Assembly (NCBI GenBank): GCA_900542185.1
Contig: UQMZ01000009.1
Location: forward strand, 1-64,000
Length of the DNA stretch: 64,000 bases
Source: an uncultured Bacteroidales bacterium
GTDB taxonomy: Bacteria > Bacteroidota > Bacteroidia > Bacteroidales > Muribaculaceae
Direction: 5' to 3'
The number at the start of each line of letters is the position of its first letter. The stretch's first letter is position 1. The notes beneath the pieces were generated by a model that was not told where the DNA came from, searched no databases, and was given only the letters and a program-made list of their open reading frames with translations. The translations under genes were made by a program, and so were the position numbers. Positions 56,038 through 64,000 of this stretch are shown in pieces.

Positions 56038-57057
56038 ATGACCCAGGATAATTCATTAAAGAAAGTGCTGATAGTGGGAGCCGGCGGTTTTGTCGGTGGC
56101 TTTCTGGTCTCCGTGGCGCTGCGCTGCGGATACCAGGTATGGGCCGGCGTACGAAAATCCACGTCACGTCAGTATCTAAGCGACATCGACATCAAGTTCG
56201 CGGTGTTCGACTACGACAAGCCGGAAACACTCGATGAGTCATTGCGTCAGGCCATGCCCGAAGGTAAGTGGGACTATATAGTCTATAACCTCGGCGCCAC
56301 CAAGGTGAAGACCTACGCCGATTTCTCGCGCATCAACTACACGTACCTGCGCGACTTCACCAACGCACTGAAGCGCACCGGCATGGTGCCCGACAAATTT
56401 CTGTACATGAGCAGTCTGTCGGCCATGGGCAAGGGCGACGAGAAGCATTACACCCCGTTCAACGAGGATATGATTCCACGTCCCGACACTCGTTACGGCG
56501 CCTCCAAGCTCAAGGCCGAGATATGGCTGCAGTCCGAAGGGCTGCCCTACATCATATTCCGACCTACTGGAATATACGGCCCCCGCGACATGGATTATTA
56601 CCTGATGTTCAAGTCGCTGGCCAAGGGATTCGATTTCTCGGTAGGCTACAGGCGCCAGCTCCTGACATTCATATATGTCGAGGACCTGGCACGCGCCGTG
56701 TTCATGGCGCTGGAGAACGCCCCGACGGAATCTGTCTACGACATCTCGGAGCCGCGCGCATACTCGCAGAAGGAATTCCGGCACATCGCCATGCGCGAGA
56801 TGGGCAAGCGGTTCGTGATGCCGATGCGTATGCCGCTGTGGGCCGTGCGCGCCGTCTGCGCCGTGGCCGAGAAGATCGGCGTGGCGCGCAACAAGCCCTC
56901 TACGTTGAACAGCGACAAATACCGTATAATGAAGCAACGCAACTGGACCGTATCGACCGACAAGGCCACGCGCGAGTTCGGCTTCACGGCCACCACCTCG
57001 TTACAGGAGGGAGTGGCCAAGGCACTGGACTGGTATAAACAGCAGCAATGGCTTTGA
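56038..57057 (+). CDS. NAD-dependent epimerase/dehydratase family protein
   Basis: A 339-residue short-chain (extended SDR) enzyme. I start at the ATG at 56038 (MTQDNSLKKVLIVG) rather than an in-frame TTG at 56023. The Rossmann motif is VGAGGFVGGFL (about 12-22). The active site reads YMSSLSAMG and YGASKLKAE (Tyr-x3-Lys). IFRPTGIYGPRDMDYY is the sugar-epimerase substrate loop. Likely acts on a nucleotide sugar or similar; substrate unclear. Its stop overlaps the next gene start. Confidence 0.9.
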   Translation: MTQDNSLKKVLIVGAGGFVGGFLVSVALRCGYQVWAGVRKSTSRQYLSDIDIKFAVFDYDKPETLDESLRQAMPEGKWDYIVYNLGATKVKTYADFSRINYTYLRDFTNALKRTGMVPDKFLYMSSLSAMGKGDEKHYTPFNEDMIPRPDTRYGASKLKAEIWLQSEGLPYIIFRPTGIYGPRDMDYYLMFKSLAKGFDFSVGYRRQLLTFIYVEDLARAVFMALENAPTESVYDISEPRAYSQKEFRHIAMREMGKRFVMPMRMPLWAVRAVCAVAEKIGVARNKPSTLNSDKYRIMKQRNWTVSTDKATREFGFTATTSLQEGVAKALDWYKQQQWL

Positions 57058-57851
57058 CTATGGCAGTCACACCACCCTGGTTGCCGGGCTTCGGACCCGA
57101 CAGCGTACCGGCGGGGCAGACCCTCGACGGCATCGTACTGCAGCCCCCCGTGCCTATGGCCGCGCCACCACAGCCCCGGCCCGACAACCTGTCGTGGGTG
57201 TATCTGGCCATGGCCCTGATGTTCTGTCTTGTAGCGTTCAGGCTTCACAACAACTCGCGGTGCTGGGGCGCCACCATCAACGACCTGCTCGACACGCGCG
57301 AACGCCACAACGTGTTTGACGAGACGGCTCGCGAGACTTCCTTCCTGGTGCTCATGAACCTGTTGTGGTGTGCCTCGGCCGGAGTGTTGCTCTGGAAGTC
57401 GGTGCTAATGCTTACTCCCGACATACCCTGGTACAGTTTTTCCATAAGTGGCGACGCGGCCCAGGGCATAGCCCTCTGCGCCGGAATGTGCGTGGCCTAC
57501 AATGCCGTCATGCTCCTGGCCTACTGGGTGGTCGGAAACGTCTTCACCGATACGGTCCAGACGGGATCCTGGGTACGCGGCGCAGCCGCGGCAAACGCTC
57601 TCGAAGCCGTGGCTTTTTTCCCCCTCGCGCTCATGGTACTGGTGTGGCCACAATGGACATCAATTCTGCTCATTTGCGCCGCTTCCGTGTTGTTTTTGGG
57701 CAAAATATTGTTCATTTTTAAAGGTTTTCGCATTTTTTTCAGCGGTTTTGCATCTTTGTTGCTTTTTTTGTACTACCTTTGCAGTTTAGAAATTGTACCG
57801 CTGCTCCTCACATACGTTTTGACCCTCGAGGTTTGTACTATTTGGCTATGA
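57048..57851 (+). CDS. DUF4271 integral membrane protein
   Basis: A 267-residue membrane protein that begins with a proline-rich segment (about 8-50) and then has six or more hydrophobic helices (LAMALMFCLVAFRL, SFLVLMNLLWCASAGVLLW, ILLICAASVLFLGKILFIF). In Bacteroidetes DUF4271 genes commonly precede hemD, as here. Function unknown. The 3' third is T-rich compared with neighbours. It overlaps both the upstream epimerase gene (10 bases) and hemD (4 bases). Confidence 0.85.
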   Translation: MALTMAVTPPWLPGFGPDSVPAGQTLDGIVLQPPVPMAAPPQPRPDNLSWVYLAMALMFCLVAFRLHNNSRCWGATINDLLDTRERHNVFDETARETSFLVLMNLLWCASAGVLLWKSVLMLTPDIPWYSFSISGDAAQGIALCAGMCVAYNAVMLLAYWVVGNVFTDTVQTGSWVRGAAAANALEAVAFFPLALMVLVWPQWTSILLICAASVLFLGKILFIFKGFRIFFSGFASLLLFLYYLCSLEIVPLLLTYVLTLEVCTIWL

Positions 57852-58606
57852 AAATAAAGAAGATTCTGGTATCACAACCCCGTCCAGCCGGTGATAAATC
57901 GCCCTATTTCGACATTGCCACAAAATACGGCGTCGATGTGGTGTTCCGGCCCTTTATCAAGACCGAAGGCCTTACGGCCAAAGAATTCCGCCAGTCCAAG
58001 ATCAACCTGGCCGACTATACTGCGGTCATCTTCACTTCGCGCACGGCTATCGACAACTATTTCCGCCTCTCCGAGGAATCCCGTTTCAAGGTGCCCGACA
58101 CCATGAGATATTTCTGCACCACCGAGGCCATAGCTCTATATCTTCAGAAATATATCGTCTACCGCAAGCGCAAGATATCGTTCGGCGCCACCGGCAAGCT
58201 ACGCGACGACCAGCTGCTCGCCGCCATGGACAAGAACAAGAAGGAGAAGTTCCTGTTCCCCGTGGCCGACGTGCACAACGAGGATTCCTCCATACTGGAG
58301 GACCACAAGCTGGACGTCACCAAGACCGTGATGTTCCGCACCGTGAGCAACGACTTCCAGCCCGGCGAGGACACAGACTATGACCTGATGATCTTCTTCT
58401 CGCCCAACGGTATCGACGCACTGAAGAAGAACTTCCCCGACTTCGACCAGAAGAAGGACCATATAGCCATCGGCGGTTTCGGCCCCAAGACCATCCAGGC
58501 CATAGAGGACGCCGGCCTGAAGGCTGACATCGCAGCCCCGTCGGCCGAACACCGTTCGATGCCCGATGCTCTCGCGGCTTTCCTTGAAAGTCAGAAAGAG
58601 GGCTGA
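57848..58606 (+). CDS. hemD: uroporphyrinogen-III synthase
   Basis: Cyclises hydroxymethylbilane to uroporphyrinogen III for heme and related tetrapyrroles. The 252 residues start MKIKKILVSQPRPAGDKSPYF at 57848. Family-typical stretches are AVIFTSRTAIDNYFRL, FFSPNGIDAL, AIGGFGPKTIQAIEDAG and PSAEHRSMPDALAAF. HemD is poorly conserved, so the assignment rests on these and on the DUF4271 neighbour. Start overlaps the DUF4271 stop by 4 bases. Confidence 0.87.
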   Translation: MKIKKILVSQPRPAGDKSPYFDIATKYGVDVVFRPFIKTEGLTAKEFRQSKINLADYTAVIFTSRTAIDNYFRLSEESRFKVPDTMRYFCTTEAIALYLQKYIVYRKRKISFGATGKLRDDQLLAAMDKNKKEKFLFPVADVHNEDSSILEDHKLDVTKTVMFRTVSNDFQPGEDTDYDLMIFFSPNGIDALKKNFPDFDQKKDHIAIGGFGPKTIQAIEDAGLKADIAAPSAEHRSMPDALAAFLESQKEG

Positions 58607-58620
58607 TACTTTACGCTGTC

Positions 58621-61600
58621 ATGAAACAGGTGGACGATACCATGTTGGGAAAGCTGTATCTCAAAGATACGGCTTTTCAGACTTTAATGCAGAAACGCAT
58701 CTTCAATGTCCTGCTTGTGGCCACGCCTTACGATGCCTTCGGGCTGGAGGAGGACGGCCGAATCGAGGAGCAGGTATATAACGAGTATGTGTCGCTCAAC
58801 CTGTCGTCGCCGCCCCGTTTCACAGTCGTGGCCAATTACGACGAGGCGAAGCGGGAACTCGCCGACAAGCCCTATGACATGATTATAGCCATGCCTGGCG
58901 TGGACATCAGCGAGACGTTCCGCGAGGCCGTCACCATCGACGAGCAATACCCCGACATACCTTTCGTGGTGCTTACCCCCTTCAGCAAGGAGGTGCGCCG
59001 GCGCATAGCCAACGAGGACCTGCGCGGAGTGGACTATGTGTTCTCCTGGCTGGGCAACGTCGACCTGATCCTGGCCATCATCAAGCTGATAGAGGACAAG
59101 ATGAACGCCGAGCACGACATCCTCGAAGTCGGCGTACAGGCCATTCTCCTGGTCGAGGACTCCATCCGTTTCTACAGCTCGATACTGCCGTATCTGTTCA
59201 AGTTCCTGCTGATACAGAGCAAGGAGAACAGCACCGAGGCCCTGAACAGCCACGAGGCGTCGCTGCGTATGCGCGGCCGCAGCAAGGTGCTGCTGGCCCG
59301 CGACTACGAAGAGGCTTCGGCTCTGATCGAGAAATACGGCGACCATATCCTGGGACTCGTCACCGACGCCAGGTTTCCCGTCGACGGCGAGAAGGATCCG
59401 CACGCCGGCATGAAGCTGGCCGAATTCCTGCACAGCCGCAATCCGTACGTACCGGTCATAATGGAGAGCCAGGAGGCCGAAAACCGAAAGGAGGCCGAGG
59501 ACGCCGGATATACCTTCCTTGACAAGAACAGCAAGACGCTGCCGCAGAAACTGCGGCAGGCGGTTCTCGCCGACTTCGGGTTCGGCGACTTCATAGTACG
59601 ATACAAGGGGGAAGGACGCGAGATGATGCGCATCCGCAACCTCAAGGACTTGCAGAACGGAATCTTCGAGATTCCCTCCGACCTCCTGCTGTACTACTGC
59701 CAGCAGAATTTCATCAGCCGCTGGCTCTACTCCCGTGCCCTCTTCCCGATAGCCGAGGTGCTCAAGACTCATGTCTTCTCCGACATCGAGGATGAGCCGA
59801 TGGTACGCAAGCTTGTGTTCGAGTGCATAGTGCGCTACCGCCGTATGAAGAACCGCGGCGTCGTGGCGGAATTCGACCGCAACAATTACGACGACTACAG
59901 CAACTTCGCCCGCATCGGCCAGGGATCCATGGGAGGCAAAGGGCGTGGACTCGCCTTCATCGACCAGATAATAAAGCGGCATCCCGAGTGCGACAGCTTC
60001 GACGGCGTTCAGATCACCATCCCGCACACGCTGGTGGTATGCACCGGCATCTTCGACGAGTTCATGGAGAGCAACGCGCTGTATGACACGGCTCTGTCCG
60101 ACGCCTCGGACCAGGAGATTCTTGAAGCGTTCATGAAGGCGTCGCTGCCCGAATCGATTAAGGCGGACTTAGGGGCGTTCTTCGACGTGGTGCACCGGCC
60201 CATCGCGGTGCGCAGTTCGTCGCTGCTCGAGGATTCCCATTACCAGCCTTTCGCCGGCATCTATTCCACCTACATGATTCCCTATCTGGAGGATACAGAG
60301 GCGCGGCTCAACATGCTCTGTTCTGCCGTCAAGGCGGTGTACGCCTCGGTGTTCTATGCCGACAGCAAGGCTTACATGAACGCCACAAGCAACGTCATAG
60401 ACCAGGAGAAGATGGCCGTAATACTGCAGGAAGTGGCCGGCAACGACCATGACGGCTTCTATTACCCCAGTTTCTCGGGTGTGGGACGCAGCCTGAACTA
60501 TTACCCCGTCGGCGCCGAGAAGAGCGAGGAGGGCGTGGTGGAACTGGCCGCGGGACTGGGCGAATACATCGTGGAAGGTGGCAAGGCCCTGCGCGTGTCG
60601 CCGGCACATCCCGACCATGTCATGGCCACGTCAACACTCGAGAACGCTCTGCGCGACACCCAGACTTTCCTCTACGGGCTGCATCCGGGACAGGTAAACC
60701 CCTCTGACTTCACCACCGACAACAATTTCAACATATCGAAAATAGCCGTCAACGACGCCTTCAAGGCCGGCGCCCTCAAGTATATGGTGTCCACCTACGA
60801 TTTTCATGACGGATACCTGCGCGACACCGACCGTGGTCCCGGACGCAAGGTACTGACGTTCGCCAACATACTGAAACACGACAAGTTTCCCCTGGCTCCC
60901 ATCTGTTCGTTCATGCTCAGCACCGGAGCCTACGAGATGGGCCGCCCGGTGGAGATAGAGTTCGCCGGCAACATCAACCCGACGCCCGACCGTCAGGGAC
61001 GTATCGGCACCGTCTACTGGCTGCAGATCCGCCCCATCGTCGACCGCAAGGAGATGCTGGACAATTCAATCATATCCGTTCCCGACGAGAAGCTGTTGCT
61101 CCGCAGCGACGCTGCCTTGGGCCACGGCATCATGGACAATGTGAAGCATCTGGTGTATGTCAAGCAGTCTGCGTTCAATTCCCTGCGTACCAACGACATC
61201 GCGGGCGAAGTGGCAGCTATCAACAAGGAACTGTCCGACCGCGACCTGCCTTACATCCTGATCGGGCCGGGACGCTGGGGCACTTCCGACCCGTCATTAG
61301 GCATCCCGGTGAAGTGGCCGCAGATAGCGGGCGCACGCCTCATCGTGGAATGCGCCCTCCCCTCCTTCCGCATCGAGCCGAGCCAGGGCACGCACTTCTT
61401 CCAGAACCTGACGTCATTCGGCACCGGATACTTCACCATCGACCCGGCGGCCGGCAACGGATACATCGACATGGAGGCATTCGACAGTATGCCGGCCGTA
61501 CACGAATCGGAATATCTGCGCGTAGTGGAGTTCCCGACCCCGCTCACCATAGCCATCAACGGTCTGAAATCCAAAGGCGTGGTCCGCAAACCGGAATCGA

Positions 61601-61626
61601 CGGATGCGGTTCAAAACCAGGAATGA
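58621..61626 (+). CDS. receiver-like/PEP-synthase ATP-grasp fusion protein
   Basis: A 1001-residue cytoplasmic protein. Residues about 25-165 resemble a degenerate receiver domain (MIIAMPGVDI lacks the phospho-acceptor Asp). Residues about 175-330 are a second receiver-like domain with ILLVEDS, VTDARFPVDG (candidate Asp) and FLDKNS (Lys). From about 430 a pyruvate,phosphate dikinase/PEP-synthase ATP-grasp domain follows: GQGSMGGKGRGLAF, IAVRSSSLLEDSHYQPFAG and VYWLQIRPIV. There is no swivelling-His domain or PEP-binding barrel; instead a C-terminal region of about 190 residues (LIGPGRWGTSDPSLGIPV) that I cannot assign. It may phosphorylate an unknown substrate under signal control. Confidence 0.8.
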   Translation: MKQVDDTMLGKLYLKDTAFQTLMQKRIFNVLLVATPYDAFGLEEDGRIEEQVYNEYVSLNLSSPPRFTVVANYDEAKRELADKPYDMIIAMPGVDISETFREAVTIDEQYPDIPFVVLTPFSKEVRRRIANEDLRGVDYVFSWLGNVDLILAIIKLIEDKMNAEHDILEVGVQAILLVEDSIRFYSSILPYLFKFLLIQSKENSTEALNSHEASLRMRGRSKVLLARDYEEASALIEKYGDHILGLVTDARFPVDGEKDPHAGMKLAEFLHSRNPYVPVIMESQEAENRKEAEDAGYTFLDKNSKTLPQKLRQAVLADFGFGDFIVRYKGEGREMMRIRNLKDLQNGIFEIPSDLLLYYCQQNFISRWLYSRALFPIAEVLKTHVFSDIEDEPMVRKLVFECIVRYRRMKNRGVVAEFDRNNYDDYSNFARIGQGSMGGKGRGLAFIDQIIKRHPECDSFDGVQITIPHTLVVCTGIFDEFMESNALYDTALSDASDQEILEAFMKASLPESIKADLGAFFDVVHRPIAVRSSSLLEDSHYQPFAGIYSTYMIPYLEDTEARLNMLCSAVKAVYASVFYADSKAYMNATSNVIDQEKMAVILQEVAGNDHDGFYYPSFSGVGRSLNYYPVGAEKSEEGVVELAAGLGEYIVEGGKALRVSPAHPDHVMATSTLENALRDTQTFLYGLHPGQVNPSDFTTDNNFNISKIAVNDAFKAGALKYMVSTYDFHDGYLRDTDRGPGRKVLTFANILKHDKFPLAPICSFMLSTGAYEMGRPVEIEFAGNINPTPDRQGRIGTVYWLQIRPIVDRKEMLDNSIISVPDEKLLLRSDAALGHGIMDNVKHLVYVKQSAFNSLRTNDIAGEVAAINKELSDRDLPYILIGPGRWGTSDPSLGIPVKWPQIAGARLIVECALPSFRIEPSQGTHFFQNLTSFGTGYFTIDPAAGNGYIDMEAFDSMPAVHESEYLRVVEFPTPLTIAINGLKSKGVVRKPESTDAVQNQE

Positions 61627-61630
61627 CATC

Positions 61631-62863
61631 ATGAAAGCCAAATTAATCAGCAAGCGTTACGCGTTGCCGTTCGCCCTCATCACCACGCTCTTCTTCCTGT
61701 GGGGATTCGCGCGCGCAATCCTTGACGTCCTCAACAAGCATTTCCAGTCGGAACTATCCATCTCCATCACCCAGTCCACCATGATCCAGACGGTGACTTA
61801 CTTAGGCTACTTCCTGATGGCGATTCCGGCGGGCATGATGATAACTCGCCGTGGCTACCGCCGGGGTGTGGTTACCGGCCTGATATGCTTCGGAGTGGGT
61901 GCGCTGATGTTCATACCCGGCGCGGCCATTATGTCGTTCCCGCTGTTTTTGACGGCTCTGTTCATCATCGGATGCGGCCTGGCGATGCTGGAGACGGCGG
62001 CCAACCCTTACGCGGCCGAACTCGGAGCCAAGGAGACGGCGGCCAGCCGTCTGAACCTGGCGCAGTCGTTCAACGGCCTGGGCTGCATCGTGGCCCCGGC
62101 TCTCGTGGGCGGATTCCTCTTTTCCGATCCCGATTCAAGCGTGGCCACTCCATACACCATCCTCGGCATTGTGGTGCTGGTGGCCGCTGTATGCTTCTCA
62201 CGCGCGGACCTGCCCGAAATCAAGACTGACGATGCTTCGGCCTCCACATCGGGAGCTTCGCGCACGTTAGGTCAGTCGGTGCGCGCGCTCTGGAGCCGAC
62301 CCCGGTTCCGCCTCGGAATCCTCGCGCTGTTCTGCTACGAGATTGCCGAAATATCCATCAACTCCCTGTTCATCAACTATGCCACCTACGACGGATGGCT
62401 TACCCCCGCCGTGGCCGCGCGGATACTGTCATTCGGTGCCCTTGCACTCTTTATGGCGGCGCGTGTGATAGGGAGCTTCGTCATGAGCAAAATCGCGGCC
62501 GAAAAGGTACTGTTGTTCTGCGCCGTAATGACTGTATTAGGCGCTTGCACGGTGGCCATGGACCTCGGGGCCGTCTCCAAGGCGGCGGTGTTCGTATGCT
62601 ATGCCTTCGAGGCCATTATGTTCCCCACCATCTTTGCCATCACCATCGCCGAGGCCGGCGATGACGTAAAGATTGCCTCGTCGTTCTGCATGATGACTCC
62701 CATAGGAGGCGCCGTCGGCACTTTCCTTATGGGTATCGTGGCCGACACGGCATCTATCTCTTCCTCGTTCCTTATTCCCGCGGCCGGGTATGCATTCGTG
62801 CTGATTTACGCCGCCCGCGAGTGCATGGCAAAACCGGCCAAGACCCGTTTAGTTTCAGAATAA
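61631..62863 (+). CDS. MFS sugar transporter, FucP/GluP-like
   Basis: A 410-residue inner-membrane transporter of the fucose/glucose-galactose permease family of the major facilitator superfamily. I start at the ATG at 61631 (MKAKLISKRYALPF). The first helix carries LFFLWGFARAILDVLNKHFQ, the family signature. GYFLMAIPAGMMITRRGYR is the loop 2-3 region, and MLETAANPYAAELG is a second family motif. Twelve hydrophobic segments are visible. It sits 3 bases before the sugar kinase gene, suggesting uptake followed by phosphorylation. Confidence 0.9.
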   Translation: MKAKLISKRYALPFALITTLFFLWGFARAILDVLNKHFQSELSISITQSTMIQTVTYLGYFLMAIPAGMMITRRGYRRGVVTGLICFGVGALMFIPGAAIMSFPLFLTALFIIGCGLAMLETAANPYAAELGAKETAASRLNLAQSFNGLGCIVAPALVGGFLFSDPDSSVATPYTILGIVVLVAAVCFSRADLPEIKTDDASASTSGASRTLGQSVRALWSRPRFRLGILALFCYEIAEISINSLFINYATYDGWLTPAVAARILSFGALALFMAARVIGSFVMSKIAAEKVLLFCAVMTVLGACTVAMDLGAVSKAAVFVCYAFEAIMFPTIFAITIAEAGDDVKIASSFCMMTPIGGAVGTFLMGIVADTASISSSFLIPAAGYAFVLIYAARECMAKPAKTRLVSE

Positions 62864-62866
62864 ATC

Positions 62867-63784
62867 ATGTCTTCAAACGAATCCAACATACATCTTTTTC
62901 CCGCCACGCTCTGCTGTCTGGGTCATATCACCCATGACAAGATAATCACGCCGAAGTTCACGGCGCACATGCCGGGCGGAACGGCCTACTATTTCGCCAA
63001 GGCGCTGCGCAGCTTCGACCATAACGGTTTCCGGCTGATCACATCCGTAGGTCCGGACGACGAGTATATGGTTGATGAGCTGCGTACCGACGGCCTGGAC
63101 GTGATGCTGATTCCAAGCCGGAGGTCGGTGTATTTCGAGAACAAGTATGGCGAGGATGTGAACCACCGCACCCAGCGCGTACTGGCCAAGGCCGACCCGT
63201 TCCTGTCAGAAAATTTAAAGGATGTGCGTGCCGATGTCTACCACCTCGGCACCCTGCTGGCCGACGATTTCAGCCTGGACGTGATTAAATATCTGTCGCA
63301 GCGAGGTCGTGTGTCGGTCGACGTGCAGGGCTATCTGCGCGAGGTGCGGGGCGAGAACGTGGTGCACGTGGATTATGCCGACAAACTTGAGGCTCTGCCT
63401 TACATCGACATTCTCAAAGCCAACGAGACTGAAATGGAGGTGCTCACTGGTCTGTCCGATCCGCATGAGGCCGCACGACAGTTAGCCGAATGGGGCGTGA
63501 AGGAAGTGTTGCTGACCTTAGGCGACCGCGGCTCGCTCATCTATGCAGAAGGCACGTTCCACGAAATTCCGGCTTATCTTCCCACCGAGGTTATCGACGC
63601 CACAGGTTGCGGCGACACATATATGGCCGGATACCTCTATATGAGGCAGAAAGGCGCGTCCTACCGTGAGGCTGGCAGTTTCGCCGCCGCCATGTGTACC
63701 ATCAAATTAGCGGCCAAAGGGCCGTTCAACGGCACAATCGACGATGTCCGCCGGGTCATTCAAACAGCAGAGTCCCGCCGTTAA
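62867..63784 (+). CDS. PfkB-family carbohydrate kinase
   Basis: A 305-residue ribokinase-type sugar or nucleoside kinase. Signatures: an N-terminal GHITHDKII, MPGGTAYYFAKAL, and the C-terminal PfkB motif DATGCGDTYMAGY (about 243-255) with catalytic Asp. ILKANETEMEVLTG is the typical substrate-lid region. The exact sugar is not evident. Cotranscribed with the FucP-like transporter. The 3' end overlaps the convergent GH92 gene by 29 bases. Confidence 0.9.
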   Translation: MSSNESNIHLFPATLCCLGHITHDKIITPKFTAHMPGGTAYYFAKALRSFDHNGFRLITSVGPDDEYMVDELRTDGLDVMLIPSRRSVYFENKYGEDVNHRTQRVLAKADPFLSENLKDVRADVYHLGTLLADDFSLDVIKYLSQRGRVSVDVQGYLREVRGENVVHVDYADKLEALPYIDILKANETEMEVLTGLSDPHEAARQLAEWGVKEVLLTLGDRGSLIYAEGTFHEIPAYLPTEVIDATGCGDTYMAGYLYMRQKGASYREAGSFAAAMCTIKLAAKGPFNGTIDDVRRVIQTAESRR

Positions 63785-64000
63785 TCAGCCGGTCATGGCT
63801 TAACCTGAAGTCATTCAGAGGTTTTCCGTTATACGTCACCTTGTTGCACACGCCTCCGTCCGCACCCTTCCTTCGGATATTCAGCAGCTTGCCGCCGGCG
63901 TCAAGCGTGATCGAATCAAAGGCCGGAACTCCTATGTAATAGCAAGGCGTAGACGGTGCCACGGGGTAGAAGCCCAATGCCGAGAACACGTACCAGGCGG
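63756..64000 (-). CDS. GH92 alpha-mannosidase, C-terminal end (partial)
   Basis: Only the last 80 or so codons are inside the window; the gene continues beyond 64000. The visible part AWYVFSALGFYPVAPS, YYIGVPAFDSITLDAG, NGKPL and INGGTLLFE matches the conserved end of GH92 exo-alpha-mannosidases, where SALGFYPV and the GG.L.F end are hallmarks. Such enzymes trim host or yeast mannans. It converges on the transporter/kinase pair. Confidence 0.85.
   Translation of the reverse strand, partial: AWYVFSALGFYPVAPSTPCYYIGVPAFDSITLDAGGKLLNIRRKGADGGVCNKVTYNGKPLNDFRLSHDRLINGGTLLFE

Overview
The window is the left end of a Bacteroidales contig (bacterial, GC-rich coding DNA, many AT-rich intergenic promoters). 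I infer Muribaculaceae or a close relative from the gene set and composition; no rRNA is present to confirm it. Support for Bacteroidales: repeated promoters of the form TTG-N19/20-TAnnTTTG, type IX secretion features (a PorZ-like protein and C-terminal sorting-type domains), BspA-type leucine-rich proteins, and typical families (DUF6242, DUF6089, DUF4271, DUF4250, TMEM260-like DUF2723). Bases 10-42 are an exact Nextera transposase adapter, so the contig begins inside mrp with non-biological sequence.

Layout. 43-8031: mrp and trmB (minus), a GH3-family enzyme (plus), a BspA-like surface protein, and one long frame joining RdgB to a PorZ-like propeller (minus). 8143-12623: an accessory island of five minus-strand genes that look like a phage head module (portal, acidic scaffold-like protein, major capsid-like protein, two small connector-like proteins) with no terminase, tail, lysis or integrase gene. 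Two of its genes share an identical bipartite promoter-like module. 12676-20411: LicD-family enzyme, leuS, a lipoprotein/TPR/transmembrane/HTH regulator, and a divergent BspA-like gene behind a tandem 21-bp repeat and two promoters. 20562-25560: panB and a capsule-export trio (Wza-, Wzc- and PHP phosphatase-like) without glycosyltransferases. 25622-37402: a plus-strand pyrimidine operon led by an amidophosphoribosyltransferase: carA, carB, pyrC, pyrK, pyrD, pyrF, pyrE and pyrB. Together these give the whole route to UMP; the pyrB product carries the PyrI zinc domain as a C-terminal fusion. 37660-45876: envelope genes (DUF6242 lipoprotein, DUF6089, uppS, bamA, two skp/ompH), a repeat array, a 54-residue DUF4250 protein and a small outer-membrane barrel.

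46210-51216: beta-galactosidase, galK and galM, a lactose/galactose Leloir module, interrupted between the first two by a 338-bp MITE-like element with 33-bp inverted ends and internal hairpins. 51509-58606: TMEM260-like glycosyltransferase, polysaccharide deacetylase, epimerase, DUF4271 and hemD. 58621-64000: an unusual receiver/PEP-synthase-type ATP-grasp protein, a FucP-like transporter, a PfkB sugar kinase and the 3' end of a GH92 mannosidase that runs off the window.

Most of the window is core metabolism and envelope biogenesis. The accessory parts are the phage-head island, the MITE-like element and the intergenic repeat arrays. The most notable findings are the head-only phage island with its duplicated promoter module, the PyrB-zinc-domain fusion lacking the PyrI nucleotide-binding domain, the MITE-like element, the 21-bp tandem operator-like repeats, and the RdgB-PorZ in-frame junction.
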